64,000 nucleotides of DNA. Source: Algibacter amylolyticus (GTDB lineage Bacteria; Bacteroidota; Bacteroidia; Flavobacteriales; Flavobacteriaceae). A program made the position numbers and the translations under genes. The stretch lies in the NCBI RefSeq assembly GCF_014202225.1, contig NZ_JACHGE010000003.1, positions 230,900 through 294,899 on the forward strand, in the 5' to 3' direction. The notes beneath the pieces were generated by a model. It made no database searches and had not been told where the DNA came from. It was given only the letters and a program-made list of their open reading frames with translations. Shown here piece by piece: positions 9,928 through 19,278 of the stretch (the first letter of the stretch is position 1; each line of letters opens with the position of its first letter).

Positions 9928-10911
9928 TTATAAATTTTTCCAATACCATTTAACAGCTTCTTTAATGCCGTTATTAATATCAAATTTTGGATTATAGTTT
10001 AATAATTTTTTTGCTTTTTCTATTGATGCTAAAGAATGAGGGATATCTCCAACACGATTGTCACGATGTTTAATATCAATGTCCTGAATAGAAGCATCGA
10101 ACTCAGAAAGATTGTTTTTTAATATGGTAGCCAACTGCAAAAGTGTAGTTCTGTCTCCGTAGGCTACATTATAAACAGTGTTTAAAGCCTCTTGATTGGT
10201 TGTGGTTAAGGCAAGTATATTCATTTGAACCACATTATCAATGTATGTGAAATCTCTTGAATAGCTTCCGTCACCATTAATAATAGGGGATTCTTTATTT
10301 ATAAATTGTTTTACAAATAAAGGGATTACAGCGGCATAAGCGCCATCTGGATCTTGACGTTTCCCAAATACATTAAAGTAACGTAAACCAATAGTATCTA
10401 AACCATAAGACTTTTGAAAAATATCTCCATATAATTCATTAACATATTTAGTAATAGCATAAGGAGATAATGGTTTACCTATTACATCTTCTACTTTAGG
10501 TAATGCTTCATGATCACCATAAGTTGAGGAGCTTGCAGCATAAACAAAACGCTTTACTTTAGCATCTTTTGCAGCAACTAGCATGTTTAAAAAACCAGAC
10601 ACGTTAACATCATTAGTAGTAATAGGATCATTTATAGATCTTGGAACAGAACCTAAAGCTGCTTCATGTAAAATATAATCAACGTTATTACAAGCTGTTT
10701 TACAATCTGCAAGGTTTCTAATGTCTCCTTCAATTAATTTAAAATCAGGATTGCTCAAAAAAGGTTCTATGTTTTTTCTTTTCCCGGTCGAAAAATTATC
10801 TAAGCAAACAGTTTTAATATTATTGTCTAATAGTATTTCACATAAATTAGAACCAATAAAACCTGCGCCTCCAGTAACTAAAACTGTTTTATTTTGTAAA
10901 TTTTGAAACAT
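9928..10911 (-). CDS. UDP-GlcNAc 4-epimerase (WbpP/TviC-like, extended SDR)
   Basis: A 327-residue extended SDR. NAD-binding GGAGFIGSN begins at residue 14. The catalytic residues are in [10 protein letters not shown] (Ser/Thr) and [11 protein letters not shown] (Tyr151, Lys155). [35 protein letters not shown] and [10 protein letters not shown] are near-diagnostic of the WbpP/TviC/Gne group of UDP-GlcNAc C4-epimerases, which interconvert UDP-GlcNAc and UDP-GalNAc and their uronic acids. It is the first gene of the leftward operon, facing an 885-bp control region. With the TviB-like enzyme it should supply UDP-GalNAcA. Substrate preference is inferred from family similarity. Confidence 0.9.
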   Translation of the reverse strand: MFQNLQNKTVLVTGGAGFIGSNLCEILLDNNIKTVCLDNFSTGKRKNIEPFLSNPDFKLIEGDIRNLADCKTACNNVDYILHEAALGSVPRSINDPITTNDVNVSGFLNMLVAAKDAKVKRFVYAASSSTYGDHEALPKVEDVIGKPLSPYAITKYVNELYGDIFQKSYGLDTIGLRYFNVFGKRQDPDGAYAAVIPLFVKQFINKESPIINGDGSYSRDFTYIDNVVQMNILALTTTNQEALNTVYNVAYGDRTTLLQLATILKNNLSEFDASIQDIDIKHRDNRVGDIPHSLASIEKAKKLLNYNPKFDINNGIKEAVKWYWKNL

Positions 10912-10940
10912 TAAATTTGGGTTTATTTTTTTGTATAGGA

Positions 10941-10967
10941 CAAATATGTGAAAAAATAAATTAACAA
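10941..10967 (-). promoter_or_regulatory. Candidate Bacteroidota promoter for the leftward polysaccharide operon
   Basis: On the minus strand CATATTTG (10948-10941) matches the -7 consensus TAnnTTTG in seven of eight positions, with TTG at 10967-10965 about 16 nt upstream as a possible -33 element. The spacing is slightly short. It lies 30 bp before the epimerase start. Pattern evidence only. Confidence 0.3.
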
Positions 10968-11125
10968 GCGCTTTTATTATATTAAGTAGAGGTTTTTTAC
11001 GACAAAAACCCTAAAGTTATTTAGTGGTACGAATTTGTCGATAAAAAAGCACTTTATAACTGTGAATAGAAATCATTTAATTATTAAAATTCAAGGCAAA
11101 AAAACAGGTTGTTAAAGATTTTAAA

Positions 11126-11160
11126 TTTGTAATAACTGTAGTCTTTTAAGGCTATTTTTG
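11126..11160 (+). promoter_or_regulatory. Candidate Bacteroidota promoter for the rightward polysaccharide operon
   Basis: TATTTTTG at 11153-11160 fits TAnnTTTG exactly and is preceded by TTTG at 11126-11129. The 23-nt spacer is longer than the usual 19-21. A palindromic TTAACTAT...ATAGTTAA pair (11167-11191) would fall right at the predicted transcription start, a natural place for a repressor. Confidence 0.35.
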
Positions 11161-11166
11161 TGGGGT

Positions 11167-11191
11167 TTAACTATAATTTTATAATAGTTAA
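11167..11191. promoter_or_regulatory. Inverted repeat TTAACTAT / ATAGTTAA, possible operator
   Basis: Two perfect 8-bp arms (11167-11174 and 11184-11191) are separated by 9 bp. The same octamer recurs at 11270-11277 and 11665-11672, and a partial copy at 11243-11249 forms a second wider inverted repeat with the 11268-11275 copy. No regulator gene is linked. Confidence 0.35.
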
Positions 11192-11796
11192 TGTTTAGTG
11201 TTGTTGGGTGATAATGATGTATTTTATCCTTTAACAAGACCATAACTATTTGTAATTTATGGTTTTAAAATAGTTAATACTTATTAACGTTTTATGTGCT
11301 TTATGGTAAAAATTATTATAATCTATTATTCGTTTTATTTTAAAATATCAGTATAACTACTTACAAAATTCAAAAAGTAATTATCGATAATGTACCAACT
11401 TTTACTTTGAAAAAAAAACAAAGCGTATTTAACCGATTTTAAGTACTGTTTTGGCGAAATAACTAAATTGATGTCTATTAGATTTAAAACAATTATTAAA
11501 TTTGTTTCAGCAAAATGAAATTAGATTGATTAATAGCGAATTAATTTAATTGTATTAAAAGTATTTAATAAGTACTCAAAAACACTCAAATATTTTAAAC
11601 TCTCAATATAAATATGTCACAAGCATATGAATTAGAAATATTTAGTGGTTGTTTAATACTATGTTTAACTATTTTATCAAATTAATTTTGTTATATGTGT
11701 AGTAGAGGGTTTTTTATTCACAATTATTTAGTAATTAATTTTATGACTTGTAATATTACGAGTTCAAACTTTTCATGCAATAGAGTTAAATAAATT

Positions 11797-12927
11797 ATGC
11801 TTACCAAAACAAAAATTTACTTATCATCGCCTCATATGGGTACATCAGAGCGCAAGTTTGTTGCAGATGCTTTTGATACAAATTGGATTGCTCCTTTAGG
11901 TCCACATGTTGATGGTTTTGAAAATGACATAAAAAAATATCTTGGTAATAGTAAAGAAGTTGCGGTACTAAGTTCTGGAACCGCTTCGATTCATATGGCA
12001 TTACAACTTCTTGGAGTAACTGTTGGAGATGAAGTTTTATGTCAAAGTTTTACATTTTCGGCGTCTGCGAACCCAATTTTATATCAAGGAGCAACTCCAG
12101 TATTTATTGATAGCGAAAGCGATACATGGAATATGTGTCCGGAATTGTTAGAAATAGCTATAAGGGATAGAATTAAAAAACATAAAAAACCTAAGGCTAT
12201 AATTGCGGTTCATTTATATGGAATGCCTTATAAAGCGAATGAAATTAACGCAATAGCCAAAAAATATGATATTCCCGTAATAGAAGATAGTGCAGAAGCT
12301 CTAGGGAGTTCTTATTTTGATAAAAAATGTGGCATACTTTCTGATATAGGTATTATATCATTTAACGGGAATAAAATCATTACAACTTCTGGAGGAGGCG
12401 CATTGGTAGTCAATACTGAAGAATTAAAACAAAAGGCTGTATTTTATTCAACTCAATCAAGAGACAATGCACCGCATTATGAACATTCGTCTATTGGATT
12501 TAACTATAGAATGAGTAATGTTTTAGCAGGTATTGGAAGAGGGCAGATGGAGGTCATTGATGATAGAGTGCATGCCAGAAAGCAAAACTTTGAGTTTTAT
12601 AAAAAGCATTTATCTCAATTTGAAGAGATAACGTTTTTGGAAGAACCAGATAATTTCTTTTCAAATAGATGGATTACTTGTATTGAAACGCCATCATACG
12701 AATTAAGAGAAAAAATAAGATTAGAATTTTTAAAAGACGATATAGAATCTAGACCATTATGGAAACCTATGCATGTGCAACCTTTATTTAAAGATAGTTT
12801 GCATTTTACTAACGGAACATCGGAAGATCTTTTTCAAAGAGGACTTTGTTTGCCAAGTGGTTCTAATTTATCGCAGGATGATTTGTTAAGAATCCTAACT
12901 AATATTACTAAAACCCTCAAATTATGA
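11797..12927 (+). CDS. PglE-like UDP-4-amino-sugar aminotransferase (DegT/DnrJ/EryC1 family)
   Basis: A 376-residue PLP enzyme. LSSPHMGTSERKFV opens the protein, SSGTASIHMAL (59-69) binds the PLP phosphate, EDSAEALGS (163-171) contains the PLP-ring Asp, and SFNGNKIITTSGGG supplies the Schiff-base lysine at position 193. YSTQSRDNAPHYEH, GFNYRMSNV, SRPLWKPMH and LCLPSG match Campylobacter PglE throughout. PglE transfers an amino group from glutamate to UDP-4-keto-6-deoxy-GlcNAc. The next gene encodes the matching 4,6-dehydratase and overlaps it by 4 bp (ATGA). The product is a UDP-4-amino-4,6-dideoxy-HexNAc for the surface polymer; whether it is then N-acetylated is not shown here. Confidence 0.9.
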   Translation: MLTKTKIYLSSPHMGTSERKFVADAFDTNWIAPLGPHVDGFENDIKKYLGNSKEVAVLSSGTASIHMALQLLGVTVGDEVLCQSFTFSASANPILYQGATPVFIDSESDTWNMCPELLEIAIRDRIKKHKKPKAIIAVHLYGMPYKANEINAIAKKYDIPVIEDSAEALGSSYFDKKCGILSDIGIISFNGNKIITTSGGGALVVNTEELKQKAVFYSTQSRDNAPHYEHSSIGFNYRMSNVLAGIGRGQMEVIDDRVHARKQNFEFYKKHLSQFEEITFLEEPDNFFSNRWITCIETPSYELREKIRLEFLKDDIESRPLWKPMHVQPLFKDSLHFTNGTSEDLFQRGLCLPSGSNLSQDDLLRILTNITKTLKL

Positions 12928-14876
12928 TAAATAATTACTTTATTAATTTTTCTCAAAAATATGCATCCAAGTGGTTGGTATTTACTATTGATTTAGTATT
13001 AATACTAGTTGCATTTTTCGCTGCATATGTAATAAGGTTTAATTTTACATTAAATTTTGATGTGAATCAATTTTTAGTAGAAATACCATTTTTAATGGTT
13101 GTTTCTGCACTAAGTATTTTTATTGTAGGATCTTTTAAAAGCGTTATTAGACATACTGGATTTACAGATGTCGTTAACGTATTTAAATCGGTAGCCCTGA
13201 TGTCCTTATTATGTATAGCCTTTGTACTTACAAATAGAATTACAGATATCATTCCTGGATTTACAATTCCGCTTTCAATTATAGTGATACATGCTTTATT
13301 AAGTTTTGTAATACTTAGTGCTAGTAGGTTAGCTTTTAAAATGGGGTACAAATATTTAAAGTGTAAATTTCTATCTACAAGGCGAGTTTTAATTTATGGA
13401 ACTGGAGATTCTGCAATGGCAACATATAATGCATTATTAAGTAATGCGGCAGTAAGTTTTACAGTTGTAGCTTTTATTAATAATCAACCAAAAAAGAACT
13501 CTAAAATTATAAATGGAGTTCCTATTTTAACGTATAAAGCCTTAAACGAAGATTACGTTTTAGATAATGATATTGATGAAATTATTATAACACCTCAAAA
13601 CACGGAAACTAACAAACTTATGCAGCTAATGGATAGTTTAGCTGATTCTGGAGTTAAAGTAACTAAAGTACCACCAATTGAACAATGGATTAATGGTGAG
13701 TTAAGTGCTAAACAAATTAAGCAAGTACAAATTGACGATTTATTAGGAAGGCCACCAATCGAGATTGATAACCCTAACTTACTAAGTGAATTTAATGGAG
13801 AAACAGTTCTTGTTACTGGTGCTGCTGGTTCTATTGGTAGTGAATTAGTAAAACAACTTTCTAATTTTAACGTTAAACATTTAATTTTAGTAGATCAAGC
13901 TGAATCTGCACTTTATGATGTACAACAAGATTTAAAACGAGAAGGTAAACATAGTTATACGGCTATTGTTGCAGATATTAGAGATGGTTTAAGAATTGAT
14001 TCAATATTTCAAAAACATAAACCAACAATGGTTTTTCATGCGGCAGCTTATAAACATGTTCCTTTAATGGAGAATTCGCCTTATGAGGCTATTAAAATTA
14101 ATGTAAACGGAACGAAGTTATTGGCAGACACAGCTTCTCGATATAATGTTAAGAAATTTGTTTTTGTTTCTACAGATAAGGCAGTTAACCCAACAAGTGT
14201 AATGGGAGCTACTAAAAGAATGGCAGAAATGTATATTAGCTGTCTTCAAAAAGAAAGTAAAACAAAATTTATAACAACGCGTTTTGGTAATGTATTAGGT
14301 TCTAACGGTTCAGTTATTCCATTATTCAAAAAACAAATAGAAGCTGGTAGTTCGTTAACATTGACACATAAAGATATAACTCGTTATTTCATGACAATAC
14401 CTGAAGCAGCTCAGTTAGTGCTTGAAGCTGGAACTATGGGTAAAGGTGGAGAAATATTTATTTTTGACATGGGCGAATCAGTTAAGATTTATGACCTAGC
14501 AAAAAATATGATTAAACTTTCGGGTTTAAGATACCCAGAAGATATTGATATTAAAATCACTGGACTAAGACCAGGCGAAAAATTATATGAAGAACTTTTA
14601 GCTAATGGAGAGAATACTTTGTCTACATACCATAAAAAAATATTGATAAGTAAAACGAGAGAGTTAGATTATATTAAGGTAAAATCTGAAATCGAAGAGC
14701 TTTGTATTACTAATCGTTTTCAAAACAATAATATTGTAATGAAAATGAAGAGTTTAATACCAGAGTATAAATCTAATAACTCTGAGTATGAGCGATTTGA
14801 TACTCGTGTTAAAACATATAAAAAAGCTAAAGGATTATCAGATAATTCAAATTCATCAAAAAAACATTCTATATAA
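12924..14876 (+). CDS. Membrane-bound UDP-GlcNAc 4,6-dehydratase (PglF/WbpM/CapD-like)
   Basis: A 650-residue protein: four hydrophobic segments in residues 17-140, a Rossmann-like central domain (RRVLIYGTGDSA near 152), then an SDR catalytic domain from about residue 292. The SDR part has LVTGAAGSIGSE, AAYKHVPLMEN, STDKAVNPTSVMGATKR and GLRPGEKLYEE. As in WbpM, the usual catalytic Tyr is replaced by Met in the MGATK motif, so the fold and chemistry fit the nonclassical dehydratase group. It converts UDP-GlcNAc to UDP-4-keto-6-deoxy-GlcNAc, the PglE substrate. The start codon overlaps the preceding stop (ATGA), implying translational coupling. Confidence 0.92.
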   Translation: MINNYFINFSQKYASKWLVFTIDLVLILVAFFAAYVIRFNFTLNFDVNQFLVEIPFLMVVSALSIFIVGSFKSVIRHTGFTDVVNVFKSVALMSLLCIAFVLTNRITDIIPGFTIPLSIIVIHALLSFVILSASRLAFKMGYKYLKCKFLSTRRVLIYGTGDSAMATYNALLSNAAVSFTVVAFINNQPKKNSKIINGVPILTYKALNEDYVLDNDIDEIIITPQNTETNKLMQLMDSLADSGVKVTKVPPIEQWINGELSAKQIKQVQIDDLLGRPPIEIDNPNLLSEFNGETVLVTGAAGSIGSELVKQLSNFNVKHLILVDQAESALYDVQQDLKREGKHSYTAIVADIRDGLRIDSIFQKHKPTMVFHAAAYKHVPLMENSPYEAIKINVNGTKLLADTASRYNVKKFVFVSTDKAVNPTSVMGATKRMAEMYISCLQKESKTKFITTRFGNVLGSNGSVIPLFKKQIEAGSSLTLTHKDITRYFMTIPEAAQLVLEAGTMGKGGEIFIFDMGESVKIYDLAKNMIKLSGLRYPEDIDIKITGLRPGEKLYEELLANGENTLSTYHKKILISKTRELDYIKVKSEIEELCITNRFQNNNIVMKMKSLIPEYKSNNSEYERFDTRVKTYKKAKGLSDNSNSSKKHSI

Positions 14877-14929
14877 ATAAATAACTCGTATATTTATTTC
14901 GGTTAAAGCCCTAAATGATTAAAATAAGT

Positions 14930-15703
14930 ATGAACAAATCGTTATTACCTTTAAAAAGAACACAGCTATTTTTTTTAATCCTCATTTTTTTAATTACCTC
15001 TTGTGGTTCAAAAAAAGATATCGTTTATTTTCAAAATGCTAAAGATTTTGAAACTAAAGTAGACACAGATACCTTTACACCAAAATTTAAAGTCAACGAT
15101 ATTGTTAGCGTTTTTGTTTCTACATTTGACTTAGAAGCTGTTAAGCCTTTTAATATGTACAAGAGTACGGGCGGTGATCAATCGGAAATTGTTGACTATG
15201 TAATTGATATTAATGGTAACATTGACTATCCCGTTTTAGGTAAAATCAAATTAATAGGTTTAACCGTTGAAGAGGCTAAAGAATTGTTTAAAGAAAAACT
15301 TTCTGATTACCTTAAAGATCCTATTGTAAATATTAGAATAATGAATTTCAGGATTTCGGTTCTTGGTCAAGTTAATTCCCCTGGAAGGTATGATGTTTCT
15401 GGTGAGCGCATTACGCTTCTTGAAGCTATTGCTATGGCGGGAGACCTAACAATTAAGGGAGAAAGAAAGAACATATTAGTTATTAGAGATTTTAATGGTA
15501 CTAAAACATATTCAAGATTTGATTTAACAAGTAAAGAATTATTTAATTCTCCCGTATATTATTTAACTCAAAATGATGTAATTTATGTACAACCAAACAA
15601 ATCTGCAATAAGTAGTTCTGTAAGTGATTCTAGAATTGGTACAATCATTTCTGTAACATCATTCCTTATTACTACCTCTTTATTATTGATTACAAGAAAT
15701 TAG
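14930..15703 (+). CDS. wza: Polysaccharide export outer-membrane lipoprotein (Wza-like)
   Basis: The protein is 257 residues from the ATG at 14930 (an ATG at 14915 adds five residues before the signal peptide). MNKSLLPLKRTQLFFLILIF is followed by lipobox LITSC, so the mature protein begins at the Cys and should be a lipoprotein. A polysaccharide-export domain (KFKVNDIVSVFV, GNIDYPVLGKIKL) is followed by a SLBB domain (VLGQVNSPGRYDV). The C-terminus IISVTSFLITTSLLLI is a hydrophobic helix, as in the membrane-spanning helix of Wza. It precedes the tyrosine kinase gene by 9 bp. It forms the outer-membrane export channel. An AT-only inverted repeat (14875-14899) lies just upstream. Confidence 0.9.
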   Translation: MNKSLLPLKRTQLFFLILIFLITSCGSKKDIVYFQNAKDFETKVDTDTFTPKFKVNDIVSVFVSTFDLEAVKPFNMYKSTGGDQSEIVDYVIDINGNIDYPVLGKIKLIGLTVEEAKELFKEKLSDYLKDPIVNIRIMNFRISVLGQVNSPGRYDVSGERITLLEAIAMAGDLTIKGERKNILVIRDFNGTKTYSRFDLTSKELFNSPVYYLTQNDVIYVQPNKSAISSSVSDSRIGTIISVTSFLITTSLLLITRN

Positions 15704-15712
15704 ATTTTACAC

Positions 15713-18094
15713 ATGGCATTAATAGGAAACGAAAATTTATCTAATAGCAATTCTGAAGATTTCAATTTAAAGAAAATGCTTTTTACATATTTAAAACAAT
15801 GGAAATGGTTTGTTTTTAGTTGTATTGTTTTTTTATCGTTAACATTTTTCAATTTGCGATATACAACTCCGCAATATTCAGCAATTGCTAAAATTATGCT
15901 TATTGATGATAATGACAAATCATCTGGTGCATTAAAGGATTTAGCACTTTTTTCAGAGAGTGAAGACGCAAAGGTTGATGATGAAATTCAGGTTATAAAA
16001 TCTAGAAGTTTTTTAAGAAACATAATAAAAAAATTACATTTAAATGTTACTTATTATGCTAAGGGTAGAATTCAAGAGTTAGAATTATATAACAAATCAC
16101 CAATAACTCTAAATTTTATTGAATCTGATTCTATTATAAATGACGTAAGTTTTATTTTTTTTACAGAAATAGTTTCAAATACCGAGTTATTTTATAAGAT
16201 AAGTGAAGACGGGGAGTCTAAAAAATATACTTTTGGAGAAACAATCCCAACGAATTTTGGTGGTATGATTATTACACCAAGAGATGGTAATTTAAAGAAC
16301 TATTTGGGAAGCACTATTAAGGTTAAAATATCAAAATTAGAAAGCCTTTCTGAGTCCTTAAAAAATAGAGTAAATATTTCACCTTCAGGACAATCTTCCA
16401 AGGTAATTAATATTAGTTTGACGGATCCAGTTCTTCAAAAAGCTAAGGACATCATTAATACATTAATCATTGAGTACAATAGATCTACTATTGACAAAAA
16501 AAATGAAATATCTAATAAAACCGCAGATTTTATTAATGAACGTGTAGAATTAATCGCTGAAGATTTAATAAGTGTAGATAATAGTATTGTTAGGTTTAAA
16601 ACAGGAAATAAATTAACTGATGTTAACTCTGAAGCTGCACAATTTATGAGTTCTAGTGCGGCCAACCAGCGGGCAATGGATGAATCTAAAATGGAATTAA
16701 GTCTTTTAAACTCTATGAAAGGAGTATTAGGTGATGCGTCTGAAAAATATGACCCTATACCATCAAATTTAGGGTTAGGAGATGCTTCTATAGGAGGCCT
16801 TTCTAATAAATATAATGAGTTACTACAAAGAAGGAAAACATTGTTAAAAAGTGCTGGTAAACAAAACCCCATTGTTGTAGAATTAGATCAAACTTTATCT
16901 GGAATTCGTCAAAATTTAAATCAAAGTATTAATAATTCTACAAATTCTTTGAAAATTAGAATTAATAATTTAGAAAATCAATCATCAAGAATTAGTTCCA
17001 AAATATTATCAGTACCTGGTCAAGAAAGTAAATTACGTTCTATAGAAAGAAAACAAGGTATTAAAGAACAATTGTATTTGTATTTATTACAAAAAAGGGA
17101 AGAAGCTGCTATATCATTAACAGCAACATCACCTAGTGCAAAAATTATTGATGAGGCATACAATAGTAATGGTGGGCCAGTTTCGCCTAATAAGAAAATA
17201 GCATATATTGCAGCCATGTTTTTTGGTTTAGTTATTCCTTTTGGAATTATTTACTTAAAAAGTTTAATGGATACTAAAATTCATAATAAAGAAGATTTAG
17301 AGAAGGAAATTAAAAATATTGCAGTTTTAGGAGAAATTCCTAAAGTGAGTGGTAGTGATAAATTTATAGTTGAGAAAAACGATAGATCTATTCTATCTGA
17401 ATCTTTCAGAATTATTAGAACTAATTTAGATTTTGTAAGACGCAGTAAAGAGGTTAAAGAGTTTAATAATGTCATTTTTGTTACTTCAACAATTAATAAT
17501 GAAGGAAAATCATTTTTTAGTTTAAACTTAGCTCTTACTATGGCTAATACGAATCAAAAAGTTTTATTAATTGGTGCGGATATTAGAAATCCTCAAATAT
17601 TTTCATCTATTAAGAAGAATGCGAAAGATTTAAAAGATAGAGGGTTAACTGAGTATTTAGGAGATAGTAGCATAACTATCGAGGAAAGTATAAATCATTT
17701 GAATATTAATAACATTAATCTTGATGTTTTATTGTCTGGTGTAGTACCGCCAAATCCTGCGGAATTATTGATGAGTGATAGGTTTAAACAATTATTTGAA
17801 GAGGTTTCTGTAAACTACGATTATGTTATTGTAGATACTGCCCCAGCAATGTTAGTTACGGATACATTACTAATTAGTAAATATGCTGGACATACTGCTT
17901 ATGTTACTAGAGCAGATTACACAGAAAAGAAAATACTAAACTTCGCAAAAGAATTACATGCCGAAAATAAATTAAACAATATGATGCTTGTGGTTAATGA
18001 TGTGAAACAGTCTAATTTTGGATATGGCGCAAAGTATGGTTATTATGGAGCCCCTAAGAAAAAAGGATTCTTTGGAAGATTAAAAAAATCTTAA
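15713..18094 (+). CDS. wzc: Polysaccharide co-polymerase / tyrosine autokinase (Wzc-like)
   Basis: A 793-residue inner-membrane protein. A first membrane segment near residues 35-55 begins the Wzz chain-length domain, a long periplasmic region with coiled-coil potential follows, and a second membrane segment lies around residue 495-515 (IAYIAAMFFGLVIPFGII). The cytoplasmic BY-kinase domain has Walker A STINNEGKSF (Lys near 598), Walker A' VLLIGADIRNP, and Walker B YVIVDTAPA. The tail holds a tyrosine cluster at Y771, Y775, Y777 and Y778 for autophosphorylation. It controls polymer length and export with Wza. No cognate phosphatase (Wzb) gene is visible nearby. Confidence 0.93.
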   Translation: MALIGNENLSNSNSEDFNLKKMLFTYLKQWKWFVFSCIVFLSLTFFNLRYTTPQYSAIAKIMLIDDNDKSSGALKDLALFSESEDAKVDDEIQVIKSRSFLRNIIKKLHLNVTYYAKGRIQELELYNKSPITLNFIESDSIINDVSFIFFTEIVSNTELFYKISEDGESKKYTFGETIPTNFGGMIITPRDGNLKNYLGSTIKVKISKLESLSESLKNRVNISPSGQSSKVINISLTDPVLQKAKDIINTLIIEYNRSTIDKKNEISNKTADFINERVELIAEDLISVDNSIVRFKTGNKLTDVNSEAAQFMSSSAANQRAMDESKMELSLLNSMKGVLGDASEKYDPIPSNLGLGDASIGGLSNKYNELLQRRKTLLKSAGKQNPIVVELDQTLSGIRQNLNQSINNSTNSLKIRINNLENQSSRISSKILSVPGQESKLRSIERKQGIKEQLYLYLLQKREEAAISLTATSPSAKIIDEAYNSNGGPVSPNKKIAYIAAMFFGLVIPFGIIYLKSLMDTKIHNKEDLEKEIKNIAVLGEIPKVSGSDKFIVEKNDRSILSESFRIIRTNLDFVRRSKEVKEFNNVIFVTSTINNEGKSFFSLNLALTMANTNQKVLLIGADIRNPQIFSSIKKNAKDLKDRGLTEYLGDSSITIEESINHLNINNINLDVLLSGVVPPNPAELLMSDRFKQLFEEVSVNYDYVIVDTAPAMLVTDTLLISKYAGHTAYVTRADYTEKKILNFAKELHAENKLNNMMLVVNDVKQSNFGYGAKYGYYGAPKKKGFFGRLKKS

Positions 18095-18112
18095 GACAGA
18101 AGTAAAAGTAAT

Positions 18113-18148
18113 AAAAAAAAGCATCTATTAAAATAGATGTTTTTTTTA
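18113..18148. terminator. Bidirectional terminator between wzc and aroB
   Basis: CATCTATT (18122-18129) and AATAGATG (18132-18139) form a perfect 8-bp stem flanked by an A-run (18113-18120) and a T-run (18140-18148). The flanking runs extend the stem and let it work in both directions between these convergent genes. Confidence 0.85.
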
Positions 18149-18169
18149 TTGGTTAAAATACTATTTCAT

Positions 18170-19237
18170 TTAACTAGCGTAAAATTGAAAGGCGTCTAAA
18201 ATTACATTATTGTCTACCAAACAATCTATCTTACAGGTACCAATCGATTCCAAAAGAACAAAATTAATATTACCATGATTGTTTTTCTTATCGTATTTAA
18301 GTAATTCTATAATAGCATCATAATCATTATCTTCAAAGGTTACCTTATCATAATAACTAAGAAATAAGTCTTTTATGTTTTGGGTAGTTTGCTTTTGGAA
18401 ACCTAACAATTCGGTTGAAATATAACTCGCCAAAATCATACCCACAATTATTGCTTCACCATGTAATAAGGTAGTTTTATTCTCATTACTTAAAAAATAA
18501 GATTCTATGGCGTGGCCTAAGGTATGTCCGAAATTTAACGTTTTACGTAAGCCATTTTCAAAAGGATCTTCTTCAACAACATTTCGTTTAATTATAACGG
18601 ATTCGTGTATTAGTTCATCTAAATTATCTAAATTTAATTTTGATAAATCTTGAAATTTATTCCAATAATTTTCTCCTGTTATTAAGCCATGTTTAAGCAT
18701 TTCAGCCAATCCAGAACGCATTTGTTCCTTAGGTAAAGTGTCTAAAAATGAAGTGTCAATCAGTACTAAATCAGGATTACTAATAACTCCAATTTGGTTT
18801 TTTAAGTGCCCTAAATCAACTCCTGTTTTGCCTCCAACAGAGGCATCTACCATTGATAATAAAGTGGTAGGTACGTTTACATAAGAAATACCACGTTTAA
18901 AAGTACAAGCTACAAAACCTCCTAAATCTGTAATAACACCACCACCAATATTTATCATTAAACTTTTACGGTCTGCATCAAGTTCAGAAAGTGTATTCCA
19001 AACACCAACACAAGTGTCAATGTTTTTGTTTATTTCGCCAGATTCAATTTCAATTATTTCAATTATTTTATCAGTTTCAAGTCGGTTTAAAAACTTAGGC
19101 AAACAATGCTCATGTGTGTTTTCATCAACCAAAATAAAAATTTTCGAGAAATTATTGCTCTTAATATGCTCATTTATATTATTGTAGCACGTTTCATTAA
19201 AATGTACAATACTATCATTAGCCTTTATAGAATCCAT
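18170..19237 (-). CDS. aroB: 3-dehydroquinate synthase
   Basis: A 355-residue protein, normal for AroB. GGGVITDLGGFVACTFKRG (split as GGGVITDLGG and CTFKRG) binds NAD, and VPTTLLSMVDASVGGKTGVD and NFGHTLGHAIES contain the Zn-binding and phosphate-binding residues of the family. It catalyses the second shikimate-pathway step, DAHP to 3-dehydroquinate, in the cytoplasm. It is transcribed alone, convergent with wzc through a shared terminator and divergent from the proline dehydrogenase gene. Nothing in the sequence links it to the polysaccharide cluster. Confidence 0.96.
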   Translation of the reverse strand: MDSIKANDSIVHFNETCYNNINEHIKSNNFSKIFILVDENTHEHCLPKFLNRLETDKIIEIIEIESGEINKNIDTCVGVWNTLSELDADRKSLMINIGGGVITDLGGFVACTFKRGISYVNVPTTLLSMVDASVGGKTGVDLGHLKNQIGVISNPDLVLIDTSFLDTLPKEQMRSGLAEMLKHGLITGENYWNKFQDLSKLNLDNLDELIHESVIIKRNVVEEDPFENGLRKTLNFGHTLGHAIESYFLSNENKTTLLHGEAIIVGMILASYISTELLGFQKQTTQNIKDLFLSYYDKVTFEDNDYDAIIELLKYDKKNNHGNINFVLLESIGTCKIDCLVDNNVILDAFQFYAS

Positions 19238-19278
19238 AAAATAAATGTTGTTTTTTAAGGCTGTGAAATTAAGGAGTT

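Larger units (their letters stand above)
10912..11796. other. 885-bp divergent intergenic control region of the polysaccharide locus
   Basis: I see no convincing coding region on either strand. It separates the leftward epimerase operon from the rightward aminotransferase operon. It is strongly AT-rich and holds one candidate promoter per direction (10941-10967 minus, 11126-11160 plus), a TTAACTAT/ATAGTTAA motif occurring four times (11167, 11184, 11270, 11665), and a repeated ATTTAGTGGT (11019 and 11640). If the plus promoter is right, the first rightward gene has a leader of about 630 nt. The function is inferred. Confidence 0.6.

Noticed and set aside
8538..9983. Longer ugd start at 9983
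   Set aside because: It overlaps the upstream epimerase gene and adds 22 non-homologous residues; the ATG at 9917 directly precedes the NAD-binding motif.
16435..16872. 145-codon ORF antisense to wzc
   Set aside because: A shadow frame of a well-supported kinase gene; no recognisable motif and no promoter or spacer of its own.
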